Part shown: positions 55,416 to 64,000 of the stretch, in pieces
How the letters are laid out: the number at the start of each line of letters is the position of its first letter
Numbering within the stretch: position 1 is the stretch's first letter
Source of the DNA: an uncultured beta proteobacterium
GTDB taxonomy: Bacteria > Pseudomonadota > Gammaproteobacteria > Burkholderiales > Burkholderiaceae
Assembly (NCBI GenBank): GCA_903821995.1
Contig: CAIJNI010000039.1
Location: forward strand, 1-64,000
DNA length: 64,000 nucleotides
Direction: 5' to 3'
Notes under the pieces: model-generated
Databases searched by the model: none
What the model saw: the letters and a program-made list of their open reading frames with translations, nothing else
What the model was told of the DNA's origin: nothing
Program-made: the position numbers and the translations under genes

Positions 55416-56312
55416 ATGGATCAATCAGACTTAAATTACCGTATTCATCAAGAAATTATGGATAGTTTAGATGAAGAGCTTGAACTTGAAATTGATGATG
55501 ATCGCCTTGGTGGTGCATTGGGCCTTGAGGGGCAAAAAGCTGAGAGACAAAAGTACTTTTCAGAGTTACTCCGTTTGCAGGGGGAGTTAGTGAAGTTACA
55601 AGATTGGGTATCGCATAAAAAGCTTAAAGTAGTTGTTTTATTTGAAGGTCGGGATTCGGCGGGCAAAGGTGGGGCCATTAAAAGGATCACCCAACGTTTA
55701 AATCCTCGGGTATGTCGAGTCGCGGCCTTGCCAGCGCCTAATGAGCGTGAGCGCACACAATGGTACTTTCAACGTTATATTTCTCATTTGCCAGCGGGTG
55801 GAGAAATTGTCTTATTCGATCGAAGTTGGTATAACCGTGCCGGCGTAGAGAAGGTGATGGAGTTTTGCAATGATGAACAGTATGAAGAATTCTTTCGAGA
55901 CGTTCCTGAATTTGAAAATATGCTCATACGTTCGGGAATCATACTCGTCAAATATTGGTTTTCTATTACAGATGATGAACAACATCTTCGGTTCATGATG
56001 CGGATTAATGACCCGCTAAAACAATGGAAGCTTTCCCCTATGGATCTTGAATCGAGAAGAAATTGGGAAAAGTACACTAAAGCTAAAGAATATATGTTGG
56101 AAAAAACTTCAACACAATCATCACCCTGGTGGATAGTTGCCGCAAATGATAAGAAAAGAGCTCGAATTAATTGCATTAGTCATTTACTAGAGCAGATTCC
56201 CTATGAAACTGTTGATCACCCCATGGTTGATTTACCTGCAAGGGTTCATAATCCAGACTATATACGCGGACCAATTCCGCCAGAGATGTATGTACCTGAT
56301 GTGTTTAGTTAA
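55416..56312 (+). CDS. ppk2: Polyphosphate kinase 2
   Basis: The 298-residue PPK2 uses polyphosphate to phosphorylate nucleotides (or the reverse). It has an N-terminal helical lead, the P-loop-like LFEGRDSAGKGGAIKRIT, the NERERTQWYFQRY segment, and VLFDRSWYNRAGVEKVMEFC. The late KVPY-like PSPW region is ...TSTQSSPWWIVAANDKKRAR (quoted in part). I use the ATG at 55416; the longer TTG frame adds ten residues without a better site. A second polyphosphate kinase besides ppk1 suggests active polyP turnover. Confidence 0.93.
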   Translation: MDQSDLNYRIHQEIMDSLDEELELEIDDDRLGGALGLEGQKAERQKYFSELLRLQGELVKLQDWVSHKKLKVVVLFEGRDSAGKGGAIKRITQRLNPRVCRVAALPAPNERERTQWYFQRYISHLPAGGEIVLFDRSWYNRAGVEKVMEFCNDEQYEEFFRDVPEFENMLIRSGIILVKYWFSITDDEQHLRFMMRINDPLKQWKLSPMDLESRRNWEKYTKAKEYMLEKTSTQSSPWWIVAANDKKRARINCISHLLEQIPYETVDHPMVDLPARVHNPDYIRGPIPPEMYVPDVFS

Positions 56313-56449
56313 ACATAAGTAAGGTGCTAGAAGGCTGAAATAGTTGAGTATTTTCAGTAGTATCTCTTTGTTCGTATATATCCCAACTTGAATAAATTCC
56401 CAAAAAGCATTAAAAATACAGTTGAAGAAAATAACATTGAGGAGAAAGA

Positions 56450-57451
56450 ATGACGCAATTGATGACGATGGCTCAAACTCGGAGAGCTGATACCTTAGCG
56501 GTGCATTCTTTAGACGAGTATGTTATTTCTGTTCCTAATTTAGATGAAGCTTATGAGTTTTATGACTTATTTGGGTTAAAGCCTGTGCGTATGGGAAATG
56601 AATTGCACTTGTATGCCCATAATAATCCGCATCGCTATGCAAGAATTAAGCAAGGATCCAAAAAAAGGCTTTTATGGCTCAGCTTCGGAGTGTATGCGCA
56701 GGATTACGATGCAATGGTTACTCATATTAAAGCTTCTAAGGTAGAAATTATTTCTGCGCCAGAAGGTGAAGATGAAAAGGGAATTTGGATTAAGAGTTCA
56801 GATGGTTTTCCTGTGCAAGTCAAAATTGCCGAGAAATCATCACCTTCCATGTCTCCACCGAGGAAAATAGAGCCAGAATCCAATGGCCAAGGCCGATCAC
56901 CAAATAAGTCAAAGGTTTTAAAGGTTCATCCGCTCTATATGTCCCATGTTTTGATTTTTACTAAAAGCGTAAACGGTGCTTTGGAGTTTTATGGGAAATT
57001 GCTAGGTCTTCGCCTTTCTGATTCCGCTGGAGATGATTTGATTGGATTTGTCCACAGTCCTCATGGAAGTGACCACCATTTATTGGCATTTTTAAAAGCG
57101 GATGACTATGGTTTTCACCATAGTAGTTGGACTGTGCAGTCGATTGATGAAGTTGGGTTGGGGTCAATGCAAATGAATGCTGCTGGTTTTAAAGAAGGTT
57201 GGGGGGTAGGTCGTCATGTTTTAGGCTCAAATTACTTTAGGTATATTCAGGATCCTTGGGGAAGTTTTATTGAGTACTCTTATGACATTGACTTTGTTCC
57301 TCATGATTTAGATTGGCCCGCTGCAAATCATCCACCTGATGACTCGTTATATGCCTGGGGGCCTGATGTATATGAAGAATTTGGGGTTAACTTCGAAGTG
57401 GTAGGGCAACAATTTAAGCCCAAGAGAATTCATCCTGAGCAGGTTACTTAA
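56450..57451 (+). CDS. Two-domain VOC (extradiol) ring-cleavage dioxygenase
   Basis: The 333-residue protein has two vicinal-oxygen-chelate domains joined by a Pro/Ser-rich linker (about 125-155). Likely iron ligands are the His of YMSHVLIF, the His of GFHHSSWTV and the Glu of GSFIEYSYD in the second domain. This resembles catechol 2,3-dioxygenase-type enzymes (type I extradiol). The substrate is probably a catechol-like aromatic. It leads a same-strand run (YciI, FAH hydrolase, HAD, GSTs) that looks like an aromatic catabolic or detoxification cluster. Confidence 0.82.
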   Translation: MTQLMTMAQTRRADTLAVHSLDEYVISVPNLDEAYEFYDLFGLKPVRMGNELHLYAHNNPHRYARIKQGSKKRLLWLSFGVYAQDYDAMVTHIKASKVEIISAPEGEDEKGIWIKSSDGFPVQVKIAEKSSPSMSPPRKIEPESNGQGRSPNKSKVLKVHPLYMSHVLIFTKSVNGALEFYGKLLGLRLSDSAGDDLIGFVHSPHGSDHHLLAFLKADDYGFHHSSWTVQSIDEVGLGSMQMNAAGFKEGWGVGRHVLGSNYFRYIQDPWGSFIEYSYDIDFVPHDLDWPAANHPPDDSLYAWGPDVYEEFGVNFEVVGQQFKPKRIHPEQVT

Positions 57452-57588
57452 TTCGTAGGGTGCTTTTTCTATTGATGATAGGGATCTTTCCTGAGTTCTT
57501 TGTTTAGTTTTGTGTTTGTTCAAATGAAGTCTAGAGTTGCTTTGGGTTAAGATACGAGTTACAAAAAGTATATTGTTAGGAGATTTTT

Positions 57589-57876
57589 ATGATTTTTGCA
57601 TTTTTTTTGTTAGACCGCCCAGGAGCTCGTGAATTACGTCTAGAAAAAAGGCCTGAACACAAAGAGTACCTTGCTAAGGTAGGTGATCAAATATCCTTTG
57701 CAGGTCCGCTTAAAAATGATGATGATAGTGAAATGGTGGGTAGTTTGTTAGTGATTGACTTTCCTAATCGTGAAGAAGCTCAAAAGTGGATGCATAATGA
57801 GCCTTTTTATCGTTATGGAGTCTATGCTAGTGCATCAATTTACCCATTTGAGAATCTCTGGCACCCCAAAAAGTAG
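57589..57876 (+). CDS. YciI-like protein
   Basis: The 95-residue ferredoxin-like protein has FFLLDRPGARELRLEKRPEHKEYL, the signature GPLKNDDDSEMVGSLLVIDF, and DFPNREEAQKWMHNEPFYRYGVY. The HxD-containing pocket is conserved. Relatives act as lactone isomerases or dehydrochlorinases in aromatic degradation, which suits the neighbourhood, but a general role cannot be excluded. Confidence 0.88.
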   Translation: MIFAFFLLDRPGARELRLEKRPEHKEYLAKVGDQISFAGPLKNDDDSEMVGSLLVIDFPNREEAQKWMHNEPFYRYGVYASASIYPFENLWHPKK

Positions 57877-57988
57877 GAACTGCCACTAAATAACTTATTC
57901 ATGAGTCATGTTTTGTCTTGAGTTGGGATTACACTCAAGTAAAGACAAATTTAAACTAACCCACTTTTAATTTTTTAAGGAACTTAAT

Positions 57989-58846
57989 ATGCGCTTATTA
58001 CGATTTAAAACTGCTGATGGCCATCCTGCTTTAGGTGCTAGAGTCGGAAATGAAGTCATTAATTTGACTGAACTTGGATTACCTGGAACCCTGGATGAGT
58101 TATTGCGCCATGGTCACGCTGGGATGGCTTCTGCGAAAGCTGCCATTGAAAAAGCGACAAAGAAGATTCCGTTAGCTGGTTTGCAATATTTGCCACCTTT
58201 GCATCATCCTCATAAGGCGTTTGCGATTGGTCTGAATTATGCTGATCATGCTGCAGAAGGTAATTTTGCTAAGCCAACGATGCCTGTCTTATTTCAGAGA
58301 TATCCAACATCGTGGGTTGCACATGGTGAGGCCATTGTTCGTCCAAAAGTTTCTACTCAATTTGATTACGAGGGCGAATTTGTCATTGTGATTGGCAAAT
58401 CAGGAAAATATATTAAAAAAGAAAATGCCTTAGAGCACATTGCTGGTTACAGTTTGTTTAATGATGGGTCAATTCGTGATTATCAATTTAAATCCAGTCA
58501 GTGGTTATGGGGTAAAAACTTTGATAAGAGTGGAAGTTTTGGTCCGGAGTTTGTTACAGCAGACGAGTTGCCAGCTGGCATGAAGGGCTTAAAAATTGAG
58601 ACTCGTTTAAATGGTCAAGTACTGCAATCTGCCAATACAAATGACATGATTTTTGATGTGCCAACTTTAATTGAGGCCTGCTCTGATGGTATGGAACTTC
58701 ATCCTGGAGATATGATTATTTCTGGAACGCCCTCAGGTGTTGGATTTGCTCGCAAACCCCCAATTTTTATGAAACATGGGGATGTGTGTGAAGTTGAAGT
58801 TGAGCATTTAGGGATTTTAAGTAATCCAGTCGTTGACGAAGCATAA
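57989..58846 (+). CDS. Fumarylacetoacetate hydrolase family protein
   Basis: The 285-residue FAH-fold enzyme has the metal and substrate motifs AIGLNYADHAAEG, EGEFVIVIGK, GYSLFNDGSIRDYQFKSSQW, KNFDKSGSFGP and ISGTPSGVGFARKPP. Members include acylpyruvases, HpaG-like decarboxylase/isomerases and ring-fission product hydrolases. It directly follows the VOC dioxygenase and YciI genes, so it may act on a ring-cleavage product. The exact substrate is not set by sequence. Confidence 0.9.
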   Translation: MRLLRFKTADGHPALGARVGNEVINLTELGLPGTLDELLRHGHAGMASAKAAIEKATKKIPLAGLQYLPPLHHPHKAFAIGLNYADHAAEGNFAKPTMPVLFQRYPTSWVAHGEAIVRPKVSTQFDYEGEFVIVIGKSGKYIKKENALEHIAGYSLFNDGSIRDYQFKSSQWLWGKNFDKSGSFGPEFVTADELPAGMKGLKIETRLNGQVLQSANTNDMIFDVPTLIEACSDGMELHPGDMIISGTPSGVGFARKPPIFMKHGDVCEVEVEHLGILSNPVVDEA

Positions 58847-58869
58847 TTCAAGATTACAAGCTAACCCAT

Positions 58870-58897
58870 AAACAACCAATCTTCGGAGTGGTTGTTT
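58870..58897 (+). terminator. Hairpin between the FAH-family and HAD genes
   Basis: A 9-bp stem (AAACAACCA pairing with TGGTTGTTT) encloses a 10-base loop containing TTCG. No long T-run follows, so it may be an intercistronic processing or weak-termination hairpin. Confidence 0.45.
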
Positions 58898-58915
58898 GTA
58901 TAAGGAAGTAGGCTA

Positions 58916-59605
58916 ATGTATAAAGTTGTTGTTTTTGATGCTTATGGAACGCTCTTTGATGTGTACTCAATGAGTGAGTTAGCTGATACATTGTTTCCTG
59001 GTCATGGTGCTGCATTGTCGACGATGTGGCGAGATAAGCAAATTGAATATACTCGCTTAGTCAGTATGGCTGACCCCATAGCCTCTGAAGGTACAAAACA
59101 CTATCTCCCATTTTGGGAGATCACCATCTTGGCTCTACGCTACACTTGTGAGCGACTAAAGCTAGAATTATCTGAATATCAAGAAATGGCCCTAATGGAG
59201 CAGTATGCCAAGCTCAGAGTTTTTGATGACTGTCTAGGGACTTTGTCTGGATTAAAAGACAGGGGTATTTCTTTGTCCATCCTCTCCAATGGTAGTCAAG
59301 AGATGCTTAATAAAGTGGTTAAAAATAATCACATGTCACATTTATTTGACAAGTTAATATCTGTAGATGAAGTTTGTCAATTCAAAATCTTGCCTGTGAC
59401 ATACCAACTTGTTTTAGATGAATATAAATGTTTAAAAAATGAGGTACTATTTGTATCTTGTAATGCCTGGGATGTTGTTGGGGCAGCGTGGTTTGGATTT
59501 GATACCTATTGGGTCAATCGTCAGTCCTGGCCATATGAAAAGATTGGATTCAAGCCAACGATTGAAGCCGCTAATTTATTGCAGCTCACTCATATCGTTA
59601 AGTAG
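58916..59605 (+). CDS. Haloacid dehalogenase, type II (HAD superfamily)
   Basis: The 229-residue protein has the HAD type II layout: nucleophile Asp8 in FDAYGTLFDVYS, the helical cap, the LSNGSQEMLNK segment, Lys in CQFKILPVTYQL, and FVSCNAWDVVGAAWFGF with the late Asp. This matches (S)-2-haloacid dehalogenases. The natural substrate may be a halogenated or 2-hydroxy-like acid; many such genes act as general detoxifiers. Confidence 0.9.
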   Translation: MYKVVVFDAYGTLFDVYSMSELADTLFPGHGAALSTMWRDKQIEYTRLVSMADPIASEGTKHYLPFWEITILALRYTCERLKLELSEYQEMALMEQYAKLRVFDDCLGTLSGLKDRGISLSILSNGSQEMLNKVVKNNHMSHLFDKLISVDEVCQFKILPVTYQLVLDEYKCLKNEVLFVSCNAWDVVGAAWFGFDTYWVNRQSWPYEKIGFKPTIEAANLLQLTHIVK

Positions 59606-59641
59606 TTTAATTGCATTTAATATTATTTATCAGGAGATTAC

Positions 59642-60328
59642 ATGATTAAGTTTTACTATCACACCTCACCCAACCCAGTTAAAGTCGCACTGATGCTAGA
59701 AGAGTCGGGATTAGCTTATGAATTAGTACCTGTAGACACGCGCAAGGGTGAACAACATTCACCAGAGTATAAAAAAATTAATCCTAATGCTAAAACACCA
59801 GCAATTGTTGATGGCGGTATTCGGGTCTTTGATAGTAATGCCATTATGCTTTATTTAGGAGAAAAAACTGGGCAATTTATACCTCCAAATACTCCTGAAA
59901 ATCATGCAGAGATGTATTCCTGGTTGATGTTTATTGCTTCAGGAATTGGCCCATACTGTGGACAGGCAGTTCACTTTAAGCATTTTGCCCCAGAGCCAAA
60001 AGAGTATGCGGTGAATCGCTATGATTTTGAAGCTTGGCGTCACTGGTCGATTATCAACGACCATTTGGCAGAACAAACATATATGCTCAAAGCTGGATAC
60101 AGCATTGTTGATATGTCAGTATGGGGATGGGCGCGCATGATTCCATTTATTTTAGGAGCAGATGCTTGGGAAAAGTTGCCTCACATTAAACGTCTAATGG
60201 ATGAGATCAATGCTAGACCAGCGGCAATTAGAGCTGAGGCGTTAAAAACAAAGCATCAATTTAAAACTGAAATCGACGCTGATGCTAGAAAAAATCTTTT
60301 TCCAGCAAACGAGAGAATCGGTGTTTAA
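59642..60328 (+). CDS. Glutathione S-transferase
   Basis: The 228-residue GST has an N-terminal thioredoxin-like domain (IKFYYHTSPNPVKVALMLEESGL; glutathione site with IVDGGIRVFDSNAIMLYLGEKTG) and an alpha-helical C-terminal domain (IVDMSVWGWARM). It is one of two adjacent GSTs. The upstream gene is a dehalogenase, so a role in dehalogenation or conjugation of an electrophile fits. Confidence 0.93.
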   Translation: MIKFYYHTSPNPVKVALMLEESGLAYELVPVDTRKGEQHSPEYKKINPNAKTPAIVDGGIRVFDSNAIMLYLGEKTGQFIPPNTPENHAEMYSWLMFIASGIGPYCGQAVHFKHFAPEPKEYAVNRYDFEAWRHWSIINDHLAEQTYMLKAGYSIVDMSVWGWARMIPFILGADAWEKLPHIKRLMDEINARPAAIRAEALKTKHQFKTEIDADARKNLFPANERIGV

Positions 60329-60355
60329 TTAAATTAATTGATATAGGAGAGCACA

Positions 60356-61093
60356 ATGGCATCAACACATAAGACTAAAGAAAAAGCCCTTATTGAGGTT
60401 TACTCTTGGGCAACGCCTAATGGGCATAAAGTTCACATCATGTTAGAAGAGTGTGGTTTTAAATTGGGTAAAGATTGGAAAGCCATTCCAGTGAATATTG
60501 GTGAGGGTGATCAGTTTAAAGAAGAGTTTTTAAAGATTAGCCCTAATAATAAAATCCCTGCTCTCATTGATCCTCATGGGCCAGATGGTAAACCGATGAG
60601 TGTTTTTGAAACCGGCGCAATTTTGTTATATCTTGCTGGTAAAACGGGTAAATTTTTGCCTAAGTCAACACGTGAGAAGTATGAAGTCTTGCAATGGTTA
60701 ATGTTTCAGATGGGAGGGGTTGGACCGATGTTAGGCCAAACGCATCACTTTCGTCTCTACGCCCCTGAGAAAATTGAATATGCAATTAACCGCTATACCA
60801 ATGAGACTAAAAGAATTTATGGAGTGATAGAAAAACAGCTTTCTAAGAATGCATATATCGCCGGAAAAGCCTACAGTATCGCTGATATTGCAATTTTTCC
60901 TTGGTTAAGAAACTGGAAAAATCAAGGGGTTGAGATTAGCGACTTTCCTCATTTAGAGAAATGGTTTAATCAAATTAGTGAACGTCCTGCAGTCATTAGA
61001 GGGGTTGAGGTATTAACTAATTTAAGAAAACCATTTATGGATGATAAATCTAAAGAAACTCTCTTCGGTACGACACAGTACGCTAAGCGATAA
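60356..61093 (+). CDS. Glutathione S-transferase, YghU-like
   Basis: The 245-residue GST has the segment YSWATPNGHKVHIMLEECGFKLG, the N-terminal domain ending FETGAILLYLAGKTG, and the GGVGPMLGQTHHFRLYAPEKIEYAINRY segment typical of YghU/YfcG disulfide-bond oxidoreductase GSTs. These often use two glutathiones and reduce disulfides or peroxides. It is separated from the upstream GST by 27 bases with a clear ribosome-binding site (AGGAGA). Confidence 0.92.
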   Translation: MASTHKTKEKALIEVYSWATPNGHKVHIMLEECGFKLGKDWKAIPVNIGEGDQFKEEFLKISPNNKIPALIDPHGPDGKPMSVFETGAILLYLAGKTGKFLPKSTREKYEVLQWLMFQMGGVGPMLGQTHHFRLYAPEKIEYAINRYTNETKRIYGVIEKQLSKNAYIAGKAYSIADIAIFPWLRNWKNQGVEISDFPHLEKWFNQISERPAVIRGVEVLTNLRKPFMDDKSKETLFGTTQYAKR

Positions 61094-61100
61094 GATGTTT

Positions 61101-61128
61101 GACTAGGGTTTTGTAAGAAACCCTAGTC
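61101..61128 (+). terminator. Strong hairpin just upstream of the C-S lyase start
   Basis: A perfect 11-bp stem (GACTAGGGTTT pairing with AAACCCTAGTC, 6-base loop) ends 7 bases before the next ATG. Only two T follow, so termination is uncertain. It occupies the place where a ribosome-binding site would be. Confidence 0.5.
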
Positions 61129-61135
61129 TTCGTTC

Positions 61136-62284
61136 ATGTCTAATTCATTTGACCAAATCATATCGCGTAAAAATACGCAATCCATTCGTTGGGACAAGTA
61201 TCCTGCTGATGTAATACCGTTGTGGGTTGCTGATATGGATTTTATATGTCCGCAGTTTATTTTGGATGGATTACAAAAACGTTTGCAGCATGGAATCTTA
61301 GGATACACGTATGCTAGCGAAACTTTTAAACAAAAGATCGTTGATTATATTGATCGACAATATGGTTGCTTGATTGAAAAAGAATGGATCACATTTTTAC
61401 CAAGTGTAGTTTCTGGGCTTCATCTTGCTGCGCAGCATTTATTGGGATCATCTGATCACGCATTGGTTCCTTCTCCTGCTTATCACCATTTCTATGATTC
61501 GGTTAATCAAGCAGGGAAACAATTTTCAGAGTTCCATATGACTCTTAAAGATGGACGATGGGTCTTTTCCATTGATGAATTAGAAGCTCTTGTAAAACCT
61601 AATACGCGTTTACTCATGCTTTGTAATCCTCACAATCCAGGCGGTACGGTATTTAGGAAAGAAGAGTTAATTGAGTTAAGTGATTTTTGTCTCAAACATC
61701 AAATCATTTTATGCACTGATGAGATTCATGCTGATTTGATTTTAGATGAAGGGTTGAGACATACACCACTTGTAGGTCTAAATCACCTCATTACGGAAAA
61801 TAGCTTTAGTTTGATGTCCTTAAATAAGGTGTTTAATTTTCCGGGGATTGGACTTGCTTGGATGGTCACAAAGAATGTTGAGATTAGAAGAAAAATGACT
61901 GCCCAAATTCATGCATCTGTTCCTGAGCCTAATTTATTTGCATATCTTGCGACTGAACTTGCTATGACGCCAGATAGTCCGAGTTCAGACTGGTACAAAG
62001 AATTAATTATCTATTTACGTCACAATAGAGACTTAGTAGAAGAGCGAATTAAGACTATTCCTCAACTCAGTATGGCTCATCTTGAATCGACTTATCTTGC
62101 GTGGATTGATGCTAGTCAATTGCAGCTCACGGATCCACAGGAGTATTTTTTAAAGGCTGGTGTAGCGCTCTCACCAGGAACTCAATTTAGAGCACCTCAA
62201 TTCTTGAGATTAAATTTTGGTGTGCCTAAGACCATCTTAAGTCAAGCCTTGGACCGAATAGAGAAAGCGTGTCAGTTAATCTAA
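61136..62284 (+). CDS. MalY/PatB-type cystathionine beta-lyase (PLP aminotransferase fold)
   Basis: The 382-residue fold-type I PLP enzyme opens IRWDKYPADVIPLWVADMDF, the family hallmark. It has the substrate segment CNPHNPGGTVF and the PLP Asp in CTDEIHADLI. The PLP Lys is in SLMSLNKVFNFPGIGLAW and the C-terminal phosphate/carboxylate Arg in QFLRLNFGVP. These enzymes cleave C-S bonds in cystathionine or cysteine conjugates, which would follow glutathione conjugation by the upstream GSTs. The ATG lacks a ribosome-binding site and follows a hairpin. Confidence 0.9.
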   Translation: MSNSFDQIISRKNTQSIRWDKYPADVIPLWVADMDFICPQFILDGLQKRLQHGILGYTYASETFKQKIVDYIDRQYGCLIEKEWITFLPSVVSGLHLAAQHLLGSSDHALVPSPAYHHFYDSVNQAGKQFSEFHMTLKDGRWVFSIDELEALVKPNTRLLMLCNPHNPGGTVFRKEELIELSDFCLKHQIILCTDEIHADLILDEGLRHTPLVGLNHLITENSFSLMSLNKVFNFPGIGLAWMVTKNVEIRRKMTAQIHASVPEPNLFAYLATELAMTPDSPSSDWYKELIIYLRHNRDLVEERIKTIPQLSMAHLESTYLAWIDASQLQLTDPQEYFLKAGVALSPGTQFRAPQFLRLNFGVPKTILSQALDRIEKACQLI

Positions 62285-63183
62285 TGGAAGATTCCAAAAA
62301 AGGATATTTAAGCGCTATTTTTGCTTTCTTATTATGGGGGTCAATGCCCTTATATATGAATATGTTGAGTAATGTATCAACTTCGCAAATTGTGGTTCAT
62401 CGTATTATTTGGTCTGTTGGTCTTTTGATTCCCATGTTGTATTTGAGTAAGGAGTTAAAGAGTTTTTATCAAAATATAACGCCAAAGAATATTGCTATTT
62501 ATGCTTTTACGGCACTTTGTGTAGGATCTAACTGGGTTTTATATATTCTTACTGTGAAGAATGGTAGGGTGCTAGAAGCAAGTCTAGGATATTTTATTAA
62601 TCCACTAGCTAGTGTCTTATTAGGGATTTTTATTCTTAAAGAAAAACTCAGGCCCTGGCAAATTGTGTCTGTTAGTTTGGCTGCATTTGGAGTAGCATAC
62701 TTAAGTTTTGATTATGGGCGTATTCCTTGGTTTGCTTTAGGATTAGCTATTACCTTTGCAGTATATGGTTTGGTGCGTAAACTCTCCCCATTGGGTGCTA
62801 CCCAGGGCTTGACACTGGAGACATTGATTCTTTTGCCAGTTGCTCTTTCGTTCTTAATTTACTATATTTGGATTGGAGAAAGTTCATTTGGTCACGCAGG
62901 GGTGAGTACTGATCTATGGTTACTCAGCACAGGTGTCATGACTACGATCCCATTGCTTCTATTCAATATTGCTGCACAACGTATCTCTTTGACGCATATT
63001 GGGATCATTCAATATATTGGACCTAGCTTGCAATTCATTACTGGTGTGTTTTTATTTCATGAGGCCATATCAACGCATCGTTTAATTGGTTTTATCTTTG
63101 TATGGCTTGGACTATTAGTATTTTGTTCAGAGGGACTTATACGAAATGCTCAGAAAACTTCGGTTTTAAAAACTTCAAGTTGA
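62284..63183 (+). CDS. rarD: EamA/RarD-family transporter
   Basis: The 299-residue membrane protein has ten helices. It opens KKGYLSAIFAFLLWGSMPLYM, then shows the RarD-typical VVHRIIWSVG, ASLGYFINPLASVLLGIFILKEKLRP and RISLTHIGIIQYIGPSLQFITGVFLFHE. The start at 62284 overlaps the upstream stop (TAATG), so it is translationally coupled to the C-S lyase. The substrate is unknown; RarD-like proteins are putative metabolite exporters. Confidence 0.9.
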   Translation: MEDSKKGYLSAIFAFLLWGSMPLYMNMLSNVSTSQIVVHRIIWSVGLLIPMLYLSKELKSFYQNITPKNIAIYAFTALCVGSNWVLYILTVKNGRVLEASLGYFINPLASVLLGIFILKEKLRPWQIVSVSLAAFGVAYLSFDYGRIPWFALGLAITFAVYGLVRKLSPLGATQGLTLETLILLPVALSFLIYYIWIGESSFGHAGVSTDLWLLSTGVMTTIPLLLFNIAAQRISLTHIGIIQYIGPSLQFITGVFLFHEAISTHRLIGFIFVWLGLLVFCSEGLIRNAQKTSVLKTSS

Positions 63184-63186
63184 GTA

Positions 63187-64000
63187 TTAACTTAATTCAA
63201 TTAAGTTGACTAGGGTAAGTAGTGTTTGATTAACTGGCGTGGGTATACCTAAGGCTATACCTTTAGACACAATGGCTCCATTGATTTCACTTATTTCCGT
63301 ATGACGTTTTTTCTGAAGGTCTTGTGCCGTAGAGGAATATTGAAGTGCCATTGATTCTGGGATTCCAAGAATTAATTTTCTAATCGCATTTTCATTTAAA
63401 TAAATACCCTCCGCTTTAGCAACTAAAAGACATTCTTGAAGAATGAGCTCAATCAAATCAGAAGCACCTACACTTTTAAATAAGTTGGCATAATTCCAAT
63501 TAACGATTGCAGACATTGCGTTAAAAGCGCAATTAATAATGAGCTTAGTCCAAAGTGCCTCGTTGATATTAGTTACTTCTTGACAATCAATTTGTGCGGA
63601 ATTAAAAAAGGAGATGAGATTCTTAAGTGCACTTCTGTCGGATTCGTTAAGAGCGTTGCCACCTAGAAATATTTCTCCTCCGCCTAGATGAGAAACTTCA
63701 TTAGGTGCATTAACAGTGACTGCTGTATAAATGAGTGCAGAAAAACATGTGTTTGGGATATATCTTTTGATTTCTGTTAGATTATTTAAGCCGTTTTGTA
63801 GACTAACTAAGACGGCGTTTTGACTGATCCAGGGTTGAATTAATTTGGCAATATCTTTGGTATGGGTTGCTTTGACACATATTAAGATGAGGTCACTATA
63901 TTTGATGTCTTCAATTTGGTGAGTCAGCTTGATTGAAACGTGCGTTGTTTTCTCTCTCCAAAGGATATGTAGTCCTTCAGAAATTAGGGTTTGATTAGTA
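63187..64000 (-). CDS. Ketopantoate reductase-like protein (PanE/ApbA family), 5' end outside the window
   Basis: The frame stays open from its TAA at 63187 to the right edge (271 codons seen). It shows SDLILICVKATHT (the end of the Rossmann half), then the catalytic-domain segment TKLIINCAFNAMSAIVNW with the substrate Lys, and the terminal helical EISEINGAIVSKGIALGIPTPVN. PanE makes pantoate for coenzyme A, but many paralogs act on other 2-keto acids, so the exact role is uncertain. The N-terminal NADP loop is beyond the window. Confidence 0.85.
   Translation of the reverse strand, partial: TNQTLISEGLHILWREKTTHVSIKLTHQIEDIKYSDLILICVKATHTKDIAKLIQPWISQNAVLVSLQNGLNNLTEIKRYIPNTCFSALIYTAVTVNAPNEVSHLGGGEIFLGGNALNESDRSALKNLISFFNSAQIDCQEVTNINEALWTKLIINCAFNAMSAIVNWNYANLFKSVGASDLIELILQECLLVAKAEGIYLNENAIRKLILGIPESMALQYSSTAQDLQKKRHTEISEINGAIVSKGIALGIPTPVNQTLLTLVNLIELS

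Noticed and set aside
57912-57949. Imperfect hairpin between yciI-like and FAH genes
   Set aside because: The stem (CTTGAGT/ACTCAAG plus an outer part) has a five-base bulge and no T-run, so I did not call it a terminator.

Overview
The window looks like chromosome from a low-GC freshwater betaproteobacterium of the Burkholderiales, most like Polynucleobacter. The basis is AT-rich DNA combined with a Burkholderiales-type gene order (carA-carB-greA, yhbY/rlmE-ftsH-folP-glmM, pst-pho) and Burkholderiales-like proteins (Bug/TctC receptors, DUF3079, GloB, MtgA). The genus is inferred from gene content; no search was run.

Layout. 1-5834 (minus strand): a methyltransferase, rnhA, an RND efflux pair and the start of dnaQ. 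5878-8120: gloB and mltD. 8261-19272: housekeeping genes (carAB, greA, a DUF4149 membrane protein, yhbY, rlmE, ftsH, folP, glmM). 19353-33898: a phosphate-starvation region. It holds pstSCAB-phoU-phoB-phoR, ppk, ppx, an OlsB-like N-acyltransferase, a plcP-agt-dgkA operon for replacing phospholipids with glycolipids, and an OlsA/PlsC-like acyltransferase. Candidate Pho boxes with 11-bp half-site spacing lie before pstS, ppx, olsB and plcP/olsA, and before a distant ppk2.

33922-38960 is an accessory scrap zone at two tRNA genes (Pro-TGG and Arg-TCT). It contains an integrase stub, a frameshifted chemoreceptor, a truncated cheA, a broken BLUF photoreceptor, a histidine-kinase tail, a TAXI-TRAP tail, and a YiiX-like gene bounded by a degenerate copy of the tRNA-Arg 3' end. 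39111-55234 is a loose mixture of transport, periplasmic and small proteins. 55416-63183 carries ppk2, then a plus-strand run of likely catabolic and detoxification genes (VOC dioxygenase, YciI, FAH hydrolase, haloacid dehalogenase, two GSTs, a C-S lyase, RarD). The window ends inside a ketopantoate-reductase-like gene.

The two most notable items are these. (1) At 43784-45031 a GrdB-like gene is read through an in-frame TGA in a UxxC context, followed at the right distance by a perfect hairpin that fits a bacterial SECIS, so it is probably a selenoprotein. (2) The phosphate-scavenging, polyphosphate and lipid-remodelling genes sit together and share PhoB-like sites, which suggests a compact regulon for replacing phospholipids with ornithine lipids and glycolipids when phosphate is scarce.
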